From positions 606,409-670,408 of the forward strand of contig NW_019773559.1 of the NCBI RefSeq assembly GCF_001039355.2: a stretch of DNA of 64,000 nucleotides, given 5' to 3'. How positions within the stretch are numbered: the first letter of the stretch is position 1; each line of letters opens with the position of its first letter. This stretch comes from Lingula anatina (Eukaryota > Brachiopoda > Lingulata > Lingulida > Lingulidae). A program made the translations under genes and the position numbers. Under the pieces are notes generated by a model. That model searched no databases and was not told the origin of the DNA. It saw only the letters and a list, made by a program, of their open reading frames with translations. Below, in pieces: positions 12,340 to 23,700 of the stretch.

Positions 12340-12715
12340 AGGTGTCGCAGTAAATTACTCGAGCAATAGTTTGTGTAGAGGCTAGATCTTGGAGTTTTTT
12401 TCCAAGGGATATTAGATTTGGCGTAAAAATCCAGGATATGTTACCTTAAATTGTTACGTTACATTATGTTGCATATACAATCGAAATATTTATTGCAATT
12501 TTTATGTACACATACTTAGTGCAACTTTATATTATACATGTAATTGGTATGCAAGAAGACTTCCAAAGCAATCACCCTATTCAATTAACGCTAGTTAGTG
12601 TAAACACTAACATTCAAGTAAATAGGCCTAATTTCTTTTCTTTCTTTTACTTTTGTTAAAGTAAACGATTTAAGCACACGGATTTTAAATTGGAAAAGGC
12701 AGAAACATGGTAGAG
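12340..12715 (+). repeat. Dispersed ~370-bp repeat, copy 1
   Basis: Shares with 13660-14045 the ordered blocks GGCGTAAAAATCCAGGATA, CGTTACATTATGTT, ACATACTT.GTGCAACTT, GGTATGCAAG.AG, AGTAAATAG and GGAAAAGGCAGAA.CATGG. The copies differ by substitutions, indels and an A-run insertion in copy 2. The repeat is non-coding and of unknown class. Confidence 0.8.
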
Positions 12716-13659
12716 GTCATTTTCCAGCAAACATTGACACTCAGGACTGTAGGGCCTACATGTCGGGGTGCATATAAAGGCCTTTTTTTAAGTGATGATT
12801 TTTTTAAAGAAATAATTACAAAAACTCACTTAAAGAAAAGCAATCGACTTACTTTGAATGTTAAATGGGTTCATTATTAAACCATTGGAAAGTATGGGGA
12901 AATTGTCGTTTCCCCGGGAAAATACATTTTAAAGCACTTTTCCGGCCAAAATGAAGAAATATTATCTGGTAAAATGAAGCATATTCGTAGTTTTAAGGAT
13001 ATTGTAAACCTTTAATTATAATCATCCAGATACCGAAAATGAGTTTTTTTTTTTTTTTCCTGCGTCTAATTATCCAATAATGCATCTATCTTTATGCTGA
13101 TTTAAAACAATGAAAAAACTCTCGGAAATATAAAATATCGGTGTTTATATTCTTTTGTTGCCACGTATAAGCATCGGCAACAAAAGGGTTTAACCGTCAA
13201 TTTAACACCTTTCTATTTTGAGTTGAGATAGCAATCGGTATGGGGCACACTTCATCCCTGAGGAAGATTTTATCACGAAAATTGGCAGAGTTGACCTGGA
13301 GTGTATAGGCTACAATCCCGTGTCGTCATTTTGGTTTAAATGTTTTTGTTATGGACTTATGAACCCGTAATTACAGATTCTCATTAAACAAAGGCATTAT
13401 TAGGCTTCATCAACGATAAAATCTGAACTAAGAGTTTTAAGAAAAATCGCTGGAAAGGTTTTGGAGTACTAAATGGTTTCATTAAATCGGCGTTGAAACG
13501 GTGATCGTGGGTGCTCAGGTAAAAAAGAACTTTGAGAAGCCGATTTTGCAGTTTTTACCCCAATTATGACTTTAATTTATTTACATTTCTAAGGTACTAG
13601 ATTGTGTGGCGCTTTACATATGTTCTGAGGCCATTTCTTGGTATAAACCATCTAATCTG

Positions 13660-14045
13660 AGAGCAGAAGCGGGTCGAGCAATTGTTAATGTGAAGGCTAG
13701 ATTTTGGGAAATTTTTTTCCTAGGAAAATTATATTTGGCGTAAAAATCCAGGATAGATTACACTTTAGGCTTATTGTCACGTTACATTATGTTAATGTAG
13801 GCCTACACGCAATCGAATATGTGTTGTAATATGTAGGCCTACACATACTTCGTGCAACTTGATATTATAAATGGTATGCAAGGAGGCTTCCGACGCAGGC
13901 ACTCTATTAAAAAAAAAAAAAAAAAAAAAAAAACTTGATTAACGTATATGTTAATGTTCTGGTAAATAGACCTTCTAGTAAATAGTTCTTTTTTCTTAAA
14001 ACGATTTACGCACAAGGCATTCAAACTGGGAAAGGCAGAAGCATG
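13660..14045 (+). repeat. Dispersed ~370-bp repeat, copy 2
   Basis: Second copy of the repeat at 12340-12715, about 1.3 kb downstream in the same orientation. It carries an extra A-run (13911-13932) and extra GTAGGCCTAC motifs, two of which are palindromic and absent from copy 1. Confidence 0.8.
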
Positions 14046-14084
14046 GCGATAGTAGCCTAGAGATACCAGGGCAACAGCTAGACC

Positions 14085-14150
14085 AAAATGACCGTCTATT
14101 TATCTAGAGACATATCTGTGGAAAATCAATCTGTCGCCCTGGTAGATTAT
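14085..14150 (+). repeat. Family D repeat, copy 3
   Basis: Matches the repeats at 7145-7322 (AAAATGACCGTCTATTTATC ... CAATCTGTCGCCCTGGTAGA). It lacks about 12 bases between two ATCTGT motifs that are both present in the 7145 copy, the pattern expected from a slippage deletion between short direct repeats. Confidence 0.75.
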
Positions 14151-14254
14151 ATGGCGATAGTAGAGGAAATCCAAGTTCAGCCAATCTCACCAGGCCCACC
14201 AGATCCACCTCCTCTCTTTGCTGTACCAGTAATGACAACAAAAAAATTCACTGA

Positions 14255-14395
14255 AACCTACGGCCACAGGGCATTTTCACTTGCATCACCGTACCCATTT
14301 TATGGAATGAACTACCCTCACACATTTGATGTGTGTTGAGGTTTTTAAAAAGCCTTGAAAACATTCTTATTTGCACAGCACTTCAATGAGAATTT
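14255..14395 (+). pseudogene. Degraded 3' end of a non-LTR retrotransposon reverse transcriptase
   Basis: Reading across frames gives GHRAFSLASPYPF, then WNELPSHI in another frame, then KALKTFLFAQHF in a third. These correspond in order to the conserved tail of LINE (L2/CR1/Jockey-like) reverse transcriptases: G-RAF--A-P, WN-LP--I, FK--LKT-LF. The frame breaks and an internal stop show it is dead. It is a short 5'-truncated remnant. Confidence 0.6.
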
Positions 14396-14692
14396 AATAC
14401 TTGAAATTATTATTATTATTTTTTTTTTTGGTCATTTTATCAGAAAAAGTTTTATTGTTTAGACTATCACTATTATAACCAGCATTTATCATTAATTTGT
14501 TTTATTCACCCTAGCCTTTATTATTTATATAATTACTTGTAAAATTCTGATAATTTGCATTAACACGTGTAATTTAACATACTACAATATGTAAACATAT
14601 ATAAATGTAGGCCTTATATCCATATATATTGTGTAAATATTGTAGTCTAGAGAGCCTGCAAATGTATTCATACCATACCTGGGCCACAGTCT

Positions 14693-14693
<1 letters not shown>

Positions 14694-14782
<89 letters not shown>
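14694..14782 (+). repeat. 89-base poly(T) tract
   Basis: The run is interrupted by a single A at 14739. It produces a meaningless all-phenylalanine frame. It lies 300 bp downstream of the LINE remnant. A poly(A) tail in the opposite orientation would imply a separate retroposed copy; slippage is equally possible. Confidence 0.9.
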
Positions 14783-15114
14783 CTAGATATTCACTGAAGA
14801 GTTATTATCCTATTCGTAGTTCTATTCCTGCATGTCTTGCGATAGAGCGCCACCTATAAACACCACTTGTTAGTTTCAGACACCATTCTATGTAACTGCG
14901 TCAAAATGTGTTTTTAGATGCTGTACACTTCTTGCAGATATTTCATTTGGTATGTGTACTGCATTAAGTTTTGGCCAGATCTCTATCCAACCAAAAATAG
15001 TATTGGAAACAAGGCCTGATAGGAAGACGAGAAGTATCGGCTAGACAGTCTGCCTCACTCCTCAGTGCTTTATTTGATTTGTACCTACATCATACAAGTA
15101 ATCTAGGCTGGATA

Positions 15115-18100
15115 ATGACTGGATATCGCTATTTTGTTGTACTGTTTCTCATTGTATTTCTTGAGTCAAGGTAAGAATGAACTTTGAGTTTAACATGCGT
15201 GATTATAGTGTGTAACCTCTAATGATACTTCTAATGTCCTAAGTTTATATTAATGCTTCCGAGTTCACTTTTTAGTACGACGACGTACGTTACATGTATA
15301 ATAATGATAATCATTGATTTAATCGACCATGTGAACAGAGTGCTATTGAATGAAATTTTGCTGGGTCAGACTGGCTGATATTCTCCTTACTTTTCACCTT
15401 CACACGTCACTTATGTCATAAAAAGTTAAAAGATAGGTTATACACCCATAAAGATTAGCACGAAAATTCATGCGTTAGCACTCCTGTTGCACCCTGAGCT
15501 TCAGAGATAACTTGACACTAACCTCTTCACTATAGCCTATCTTCATCGTGTCAAGTTACCTCTGACCACATTCGATTGCCCCCGCCGCCCGCCAATCAAA
15601 TTTAAAGCCCGCACTCAATGACTCATTGAACGATCTAGCCAATGAACGCGAACGAGTCAAAGCGCGCTTTGTTCAAATCCGGACCAATCAAAGATAAGGC
15701 TGAATATCAGGGACTTGCCGTAACCTGTGGGCAGCACGCAAAATACATCATCCCTCAGTAGATAATTATGCAGGGCATCAAACTGCTCTGGTTTCAATTC
15801 CGATATACTCCATGCTTTCTTTGTGTACGGTTATGCACTCGGAACTACTCGGATGTCTCCGCACTCGACAATAACTATGTTGTTAGTATGGAGCTTGCGG
15901 AATCAGACGAGGATTGCCGATTGACGGTCAACCAATCAGCGTTTTCACCAAACTTTGGTGAAAAATTTTGAAACATGGATTCGATTGGCTTATATAAACT
16001 AGGTCAAACTATTTTCGTCAGAGGTAACTTGACATGATGAAGATAGGCTAATAGTGAAGAGGTTAGTGTCAAGTTATCTCTGAAGCTCAGGGTGTCCTGT
16101 TGATGATTCTGATATGTACTGTCTGTGCTAATATATCAGAATCGTCAATAGGAGTGCTAACGCATGAATTTTCGTGCTACCATAAAGTTGTGCATTTCAC
16201 ATTTGATGAAATAATTTTATTTTGGTAGAACTTAAAAGAGCTCTCCACTCTCTCTAAAAAAACTGACCCATATTTGAAAGTTCCCTACATTTATTTACAT
16301 CCTCAAAACTTCTTATATATTTCCCAATTGATTCCTTAAAGATGATAAACCCCATTAAATAAAGATTTATGTGAAGCTTACCAATAGTGTCATTATTATC
16401 TTCTCAGCCTGTATTATACATGGTACAGGGCTGTGTTAAAAAACACCACGCCATTGCCTTGTGTGAAAACGAAGACATGATGATGAAGGTCATTCTAAAT
16501 GACTTGCCAGCCATTTAAATGTAACTTATTGAATTTAAAATGGAATAAGGCATTGAATCCAACACCCCATTTCCATAGATTTTTAGATCGATCTATCCCT
16601 GTGGGGAGTCTCACTAGATTACTGTCAGCTAAGCCGGCTTAAGCGTCTGTCCCGCCTACTGAAAGCCGTAAGGGTGTAATTAACTATGGTGCACGCTCGG
16701 CTGACTGCAAATTAGTGTGAACCCCTAGGGAGTTAGGTTGATCTAAATTTTAATCCCTGGATCAATCTAAGTCTCTGGGAATACACCCCAAGTGCAGGGA
16801 GGGGTCTGGCAAAGATTTATTAGTAGGAGAAAAATTGCCCTTTTTCATTTTGGTTGGTAAACCCTGTGGAGAGGGCCTTTAAATTAAAACGAAAGAGAAG
16901 TGCACTGATAGTAGAGTATCCTGTTACCCATATGCCCTTAATTATTTTAAACAAAAGTTATCAATAAAATAATTTCATCAATATTAGTGATGTGTGGAAT
17001 CCTATTTTTAGGGAGGAGTGGCAAGTTTGATAGACAGTAAATCCATCTAATGTCATTTTACTATTAACTGACCCATATTATGCCCTAGGCATTTGTACAT
17101 GTACCTAGAACTGATGTTTATATTTGCTTTGACAGTGAATCTGCAGGAATAAACTGTACTGTTGCCAGTGGCCTACCAATTCATGATGTACTGAACACCA
17201 CAATATGTCCAGGGTCCTCTTGCCTTGTGTTCACATACAATAGCCACCAAACACTTCACTTTGATCATGAAACTGTGATAACATATGGGTGCGCAGACAA
17301 TGAAACTTGCCAACCAGACATTATAGGGAACTGGAGAAGGGTGAGAATGCTAAATGTCATAACTGATGAAAAGATATTAGAAGAAAAAGTGTTTAATATA
17401 TAAAATGCATGAAAAGTGTACTCAGGATATTGTTCTATGAAGTTAATCCAAATATTGCATTTTTATTTCATTTCAATTTTTTAAAAATGCTTTCAGTAAT
17501 TTGTAGATAAGACAAGATTACCCAATTTTGATTTAAAAAAAAGTTACTTTCCAGGCAAAATATGATGGAAAAGATGGTATGCTTTTTTGCTGTAATGAGA
17601 ATCAGTGCAACCTGCCAGCAGAAATGAAAAGAAACCACATGTTCAGGCCAGCCTTGGACATTTCAAGTTCTCTTCAATGCTATGAAGGAAATCTCAATTC
17701 CACTTTAAAAAGTTAGGTCACACGTTTTCAATTACCATCTTTAACTTCTATATTATAATTAATATGTTATAGTTGCACTGTAACCAAAAAGTCTTTGATT
17801 GATACATGTTAATCTTTCCTATTTCATTTAAACTTTCATATTTCTCTTTAATTCATATTTATAATTTAAGAGAAAAATTAAGTAACTTAAAAAAAGAGAG
17901 ATAAGCCTATTGTAGCAGCATCCACAATGCTTTAATCATAGAAAGTCTCCTCTTGAGTTTAGTGAGAGTTAATTTTTATGTACACATACGGACCTTTCTC
18001 AAGTGTCTTAATTATTTTTGACGGTGTCATGCAATACTATTTTTCAGCCTGTTCCAGTAGTTTATGTTATAATGTGTCAATGCTGGATAGTGATAGAAAA

Positions 18101-18812
18101 CTTCAAAGTCACTTTTTTGGATGTGCTGGTCAAAATCAGGAAATATGCAAGGATCAGAAAACCAATGTGACATTTAAGGGCTGCAGAGAGGTAGGTAGTA
18201 AATGTGCATTAGAATCAAATATTGTACAGGCTGCACTATTTCACTGGTTTCTTTTTGAGACAGAAAACTTAGTTTTGCACAAAAAAAACCCTGTTTACTC
18301 ATAACAAACTTCCATATATTATGTGCACTATTACAGGAATATCTGAAACATTATATATAAAAGTGAGTGCATTCCCATGAAAAAATTTAATAAAACAGCC
18401 CCGTTTCATATTTCAGCAGCAGAAAATGTTTTAGGAAGGAATATGCAGTGTAATCTATAATATTATAAATTAATTTTTTATATTCTATTTTCTCTAGAAA
18501 AACAGTACCAATGGACATCTGGCAAAGTTTTGTTGCTGTGACTCAGAAAAGTGTAATTTAGATAAGGCACTGGTAGGGAAACCTAACCACACATCACAAA
18601 ATGGTTCACTGTTGAGTCTGATATCTCACGGGGGCTGGATTGTTACTGCAGTAATCGTCTTGGTAGTAATTGGAACAGTATTCACAATATTTACTGTGTC
18701 TTGTGTGATCTACAATAGGCGTAAGAAGCAAGCGGGCACAACAGATCATCAGCCAGCATTTTCCTACCAGAATCTTCAGGCCGATTCGGTACAGGGATAT
18801 GAACAGCTTTAA
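15115..18812 (+). CDS. Membrane protein with two three-finger domains and an ITAM-like tail (291 aa)
   Basis: Five coding exons: 15115-15170, 17136-17340, 17555-17711, 18048-18190, 18498-18812; phases agree (876 nt). Exon 1 encodes a signal peptide (MTGYRYFVVLFLIVFLES). Two cysteine-rich ectodomains follow, at about residues 24-106 and 129-207, each ending in the three-finger signature (FCCNENQCN at 98-106, FCCCDSEKCN at 198-207) seen in activin/TGF-beta type receptors and Ly6/uPAR proteins. There are several N-glycosylation sequons. One membrane helix spans about 234-259 with a basic stop-transfer (NRRKK). There is no kinase domain, so it could be a BAMBI-like pseudoreceptor or a co-receptor. 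The 32-residue tail ends YQNLQADSVQGYEQL, which fits YxxL-x7-YxxL (Tyr277, Tyr288), the ITAM pattern; each half is also a possible YxxPhi endocytic motif. I do not recognise a specific orthologue. Confidence 0.85.
15454..16179. mobile_element. Foldback/MITE-like element with exact 8-bp target duplication (726 bp)
   Basis: The arms 15456-15565 and 16018-16179 are inverted copies (TAGCACGAAAATTCATGCG... and the complement). CCATAAAG occurs immediately outside both ends (15446-15453 and 16180-16187), an 8-bp target duplication as made by hAT-type transposases. The right arm carries a ~52-bp insertion. The loop has no transposase. The frame at 15768-15971 shows no recognisable protein. It lies in intron 1 of the three-finger receptor gene. 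Confidence 0.85.
15585..15997 (+). promoter_or_regulatory. CCAAT/TATA-rich loop of the foldback element
   Basis: The loop holds CCAAT motifs at about 15591, 15638, 15684 and 15928, an ATTGG at about 15983, and a TATATAAA at 15991-15998 pointing into the right arm. Such a cluster could act as a promoter inside intron 1, but CCAAT is a common pentamer and there is no transcription evidence. Confidence 0.3.
16563..16789 (+). mobile_element. MITE family A, copy 2
   Basis: Ends CACCCCATTTCCATAGAT and the complement of GGGAATACACCCC, with the same interior as copies 1 and 3 (GGGGAGTCTCACTAGATTAC; GGGAGTTAGGTTGATC). It lies in intron 1 of the three-finger receptor gene. No clear target duplication is visible. 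Confidence 0.8.
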
Positions 18813-18885
18813 GTACGATATGACTCCATCTTTTCAAAGTGGAAGTACAGTCAGTCTTCAATTATATAATTTTGCAATCATTTAA

Positions 18886-18891
18886 AATAAA
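18886..18891 (+). terminator. Poly(A) signal of the three-finger receptor gene
   Basis: AATAAA lies 74 bases after the TAA stop on the coding strand. It is the first good signal downstream; a longer 3' UTR is possible. Confidence 0.5.
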
Positions 18892-20772
18892 CTTCTGTGC
18901 AGCATTTGTGGTACTTTTCTTGTACAGAATAGAAATATGAGGTAGCCTTCTTTAAATGTTTGTTTCAGTCTATAGGAATGTTCGAATTTGAGGAATTTTT
19001 GACTAAAAAAATACAGTATCTGTAAAATGTACAATTTTCCCCAGTGAAAAGATGGAGTTATTACTGTATTTTGTTAACAAACATCTATTTTGGACAGTTA
19101 TTTTGCTATTGAGCATGTAATATTGCAGTTACATCAGTTACCCCACATACCAGCAATGGTACCAAAGTTGTCATCTTACAACAAATATTATGTAGCTACC
19201 ATAGCTTTAAAAATGTTGCTTATAAATCAACTTATCTATTTGTAAGAGCCTCATATTTCCTTTCCAAATTTTTTGGTCCTGTCAGTAGAATTGAAGACGT
19301 ATTTTGAGTGAGGGGTCTGTAAAAATGACTGAAATGCTACATGCATTCAACTAGTGATAGCAAAAGGACTTTTGATCACAATTGTTTTTGATTACATTTT
19401 TCATTCAGAGGTATTAAATTAGAAACCATATTTTGGTTTATTTAAGGCTAAAACTCTTGTTGAAAATGTATGTATAAGATCTGAGAATTCCATGTAAGTT
19501 GCAAGATATGTCTTGTGATGCATTTATTTGAACATTTATTTTCACAATTTTTTCTTTCCAACTTGATATTATAGATTTTGTTCATTAATACAAATAATAT
19601 GTCCAAGTCAGCTGGTGAGGTTCAAGACAACTTTTTGTACATTCTACAGTGGTACAATCACATGTAACTTGTCTTTGTATTTTTAAATACTGTTAATTTA
19701 CTCTTTTTTACTTGGGTGTTCATATTTAAAATATTTTTCCAGTTGTGTACAAGTGATTCACAGTATTATAGCTGGCTGTTTGAAATGTATAATTTTATGA
19801 AAAAAGTACTATGTAAAGTAAAACCATTTGCACCATTTTAATATATTGTGCACACAATCATTTTATCATCTACAACCAAAAGACTTGCTTATTGGTTATT
19901 TAATGTTATTCCAAGTGGTATAAGACTTACATAAAATGTTTTTTGAATTACTCAAGTTTTGAAAAAAATACCACCAAATGCAATTTATCATGACTGCAGC
20001 TAGTTAAGAGTAAGACTAATGAAATGTATCTTAAATTTTAGATTTTTTAAAATAATGAAATCTAACTTCAGCCTCTTTAAATGTACAACACATGTACCCT
20101 TGTTAATTTATGTATCATTCTTGTACAGGAGAGTTTGAATATTAACTTAACAATATACCATATTTCACATATTGATTGCTTTCTTTCAAGTTGGTTACAT
20201 AAAATGCCACTTAAGTGTGTTGGTCTGTCCAGTTCAATTTCCCATGTACATAAAATCTTTATAGAGCACATACACACAAATGGTTTCAAGTATTCTATCT
20301 TTCACTAATCCTTACTGATTAACATTTTTCCCCAAAAAATTACCAAAAGGAAACGTCTTATGAGAACAATGTCAACAAGTTAAAACAGAATTGTTTGACT
20401 TTATAGGTATGATGTACACATTATAATGAAGCAAGGAACTTAATTTCTTTAGTGGTAATTTTTGCAAACAATATTTACCAGTTTTCTGGAATTATTTTTG
20501 CACATCATTTTTTTCCTTTTTCAAAAAACAAGCATGTGGTCAGGACCCAAAATAACCTGCAGCTTATTGTTCATTTGCACAAGGTTAGGAGAAGACCTGT
20601 TTTCACTGCATTGCAGGAAAAAAAATTACCACACAGAAAAATTTCACAAAACAATTAATGAAAATAACATTCCTCTGAAAATTCTGAGCACAAAAGTGAA
20701 TGCTCAAAATGATGCAATGAAACTCACATTCAGTTAAATATCTGTACATTATACATCTGTATATTACTTTTG
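18892..20772. other. Convergent intergenic region
   Basis: AT-rich DNA between the 3' ends of the receptor gene (plus) and RRP12 (minus). Open frames are short and show no protein resemblance. Part may be 3' UTR of the receptor gene. I see no RNA gene or structured repeat. Confidence 0.5.
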
Positions 20773-20778
20773 TTTATT
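20773..20778 (-). terminator. Poly(A) signal of RRP12
   Basis: TTTATT on the plus strand reads AATAAA on the coding strand and lies about 14 bases after the RRP12 stop codon. Confidence 0.6.
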
Positions 20779-20791
20779 TATGCTTAAGGAA

Positions 20792-23700
20792 TTATTTTCC
20801 CTTTTTCTTCCCCTTTGCTCTGCTCCCCATTGCTGCTCCTTTTTTGGCACCTTTTACTAGGTTCTTGAAGCGACCTTTCATTTTGGAGCTTTTCCTACAA
20901 AAAAAAAAAAAAAAATTATAACACCTTTAAAAAGGAGCATCATATTTAACTGTGAAATCAGTCAAATTCAATGAACAAAAACTGCACCTTATCTATTGGT
21001 AAAAGTAAGCCAGGGTCAAGCACTTTTCAAGGCAAAAATAAAATTCAAGGACTTTCCAAGGCAAAGTGTAAATTCAAGCACTTTTCAAGGCCCGTGCGAA
21101 CCCTGGTTAACCCACAATCCACATGCTTCTTTTGCATATGGTCAAAATCAAGAGTATGTAGGGAGTGAAGTGAACTCTCCCCCTCCCTCTCTCTCTCTCA
21201 AGAAACTTGAAAAATACTCTCAAATATGACCTGCCCAGTTGTCATCCCTATTATTGAATCCAAATTGAACAATGACAACATCAAACACTTTCAATCAATA
21301 CATATTAAGGAAGTTTTACAAGGTTTTATTTATAATTTTTAAATACAAATTTAGCATTAAAACTTGCCTCTTGTTTAAGAATTTCATTTCAAGTGGAACA
21401 TAAGCATAGGGGTCTGGTTTGCCTACCCTCTTCACATCTCCTCCACCCTTCTAAAAATTAAAATGATACAACAAACAGAGGAATTAATTTTTCATTTTAT
21501 AATCATACTTATTTTTTTTTTTTTTACTTTTTTGTTTTAGTTAATTATTGTTTGACTGCTTAACATCTAAAATATGTCATGCATATCCTGATAACTTAAT
21601 CAGAATATTTTAAAAGAAAACTATTTTAGCCAGCCTTTTATGTGCAAATTAAAAAGAGATGACTAGCAAAATATCTCACTGTTGATCTATATTCACTGCC
21701 ATAGTCTCCTTTTTTCTCTGCCTTTGATCCATCTAAGGGACGATGAATTCCTGAACCTCCAGCTAAATGAAGATGAAAAATTGATTGAGATACTTTAAAG
21801 ACATGAAATATAAGTTGTCAAAAACAACCATGCAGGCTGTCTTACTAACCGATACCTTGAACACCCTGATACTGTAAAAAAAATGTATGTGTAGAAAAAT
21901 GTATGTGTAGTACTGTAAGAAAACTATGGAGCCATTTGAATTCATCTAATCAAATAGCTATCCAGCTATAAATTCAACTTTTAAACCAATTTTAACCTTA
22001 GAAATAAAATTGCAACACAAAATGGAAAATAAAACAACCTTTGTACTTCGCTGGTGCCTCATCCATATCTTCATCCACTCCTTCAAATTTTCTCTTTTTA
22101 CCAGATTTCTAAAATGTTAAGAAACAATCTTTGTATTGGATTCACAACTTACATGTTAACATTTCATTAATATTAAATGTAAATATTTCTTTTATGCAAC
22201 ACATATGAAAGCACAAAATGTTTCCAGGCATGTGTCTGAGCCTCACAGAACAGGTGTTACAAATTGCCTCAGTTCGCAAAACGTAAACAGAAGATTAAAT
22301 CTAGGTAGAATCCAAAGACTATAAAATTTTCAAAACAAAGTAAGTTAACCTACCTTTCCTTTGTATCCATCCATGGCATCAAGTAAGTCATCTAAATCCT
22401 CCATTGCTTCCTCCTCTGTACTTTTATCTGCTGAAATTATAAATGACATCTTAATATCACTTTCACTTCATACAAATATACTTTTAAAAAAATGGAATAA
22501 AAGTCATACGGACAATAATTATAATGTATGAAGGGACCCTATTCACATAATGGGCATACCAATATAAAGAATTGACAACAGTGCAAGACAAAACTATCAG
22601 TAAAAATAAAGTAATAAAGTGGATGACACTAATTAATCACTTACTTTTCTTTTCTTTCGTTTTTGATGTCTTCTCTTCATTACCCTCCTCTGTGATAATC
22701 ATTCTACCATCAGCTGCCATCTTAAAACCTGCCTCTTTAGAAAGCTTTTTACTTGTTGATGCTATTTCTGGTTTAGTAGCTGAAAACAAAACAGTTTGTA
22801 TGCAATACATAAAGAAAATAATACTGCACTTGCTGTCTTTAGGTTTTGTTTAAATTTTCTGAATTATGTTGAAAAGTGGGCATGTTACTTTACCCCTTTT
22901 TATACCAAGTAAGTACACAGAGTAAGTCATACCTAAAACTTTTTTGGAAACAGTTGGATCCAAGAAATCAATGAATTCATCCCCTCCCCCTTCCATAAGC
23001 CATGTTTGATTTCCTTTTTGACTTTTGATCTTCTTGGCCTTGGGTTTCTTTTCTTCCTCCAAATCTGAGTCAATGTCTTGCAACAAGTCATCAATGCTAG
23101 GAAAACACATAAATGATTGTCAGAGAAGAATAATGTATTGTTCCCCTAGCCTATCATTTATTTTTTATTTCATATTTGATTTTTATCCATATGAATATCA
23201 AATACTAACTCTTGTGTTTAAAGACAATCCATTGTATATTTTCATCTTATTTAGGGCAATCAGTCCTTATATTCATGAAGAGAAAAATGAATAACTCCCA
23301 TGGCCTTTTTTTTTTTGAACATAGTAACCTGACAGAAAAAAATGACAAGTTGCAACATGAGGATAAAAAAAAAAAATTACTTTTCTGGTTTTGCTGCATT
23401 TCTAAATCCATCATCATCCTCATCTTCCTCATGGTCACCTTTGGCATGTTTATTTTTAGCAGCTCTCTCCTGTGTTTTCTTTATGTTCAACAACATTTTG
23501 TGATGGCTGACTGGAACCATCTCATGAACAGTCTCATAGCTACAAAAAGATAATACACATCCAAACAGCACAGATGTTTAAAAAAACATTCAAGACATCA
23601 GTGCGTTTCTGCTAATTCAAATATCCATGCTTATTTAATAAAAATGGATTTAATTACATTTTCATTATCATACCACAATTAATATGCAATTAATATCTTA

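Larger units (their letters stand above)
11319..15114. other. Repeat-rich intergenic region
   Basis: No gene is supported. It contains a palindromic MITE (11856-12077), a 370-bp repeat present twice (12340-12715 and 13660-14045), a family-D repeat, a retrotransposon tail and a long poly(T). An AATAAA at 12238-12243 could serve the coiled-coil gene but lies beyond the MITE and is weak evidence. Confidence 0.6.

Noticed and set aside
14629-14859. 76-codon frame rich in phenylalanine
   Set aside because: Created by the poly(T) tract.
15768-15971. 67-codon frame in the loop of the foldback element
   Set aside because: No similarity to a transposase or other protein and no conserved context; most likely chance.
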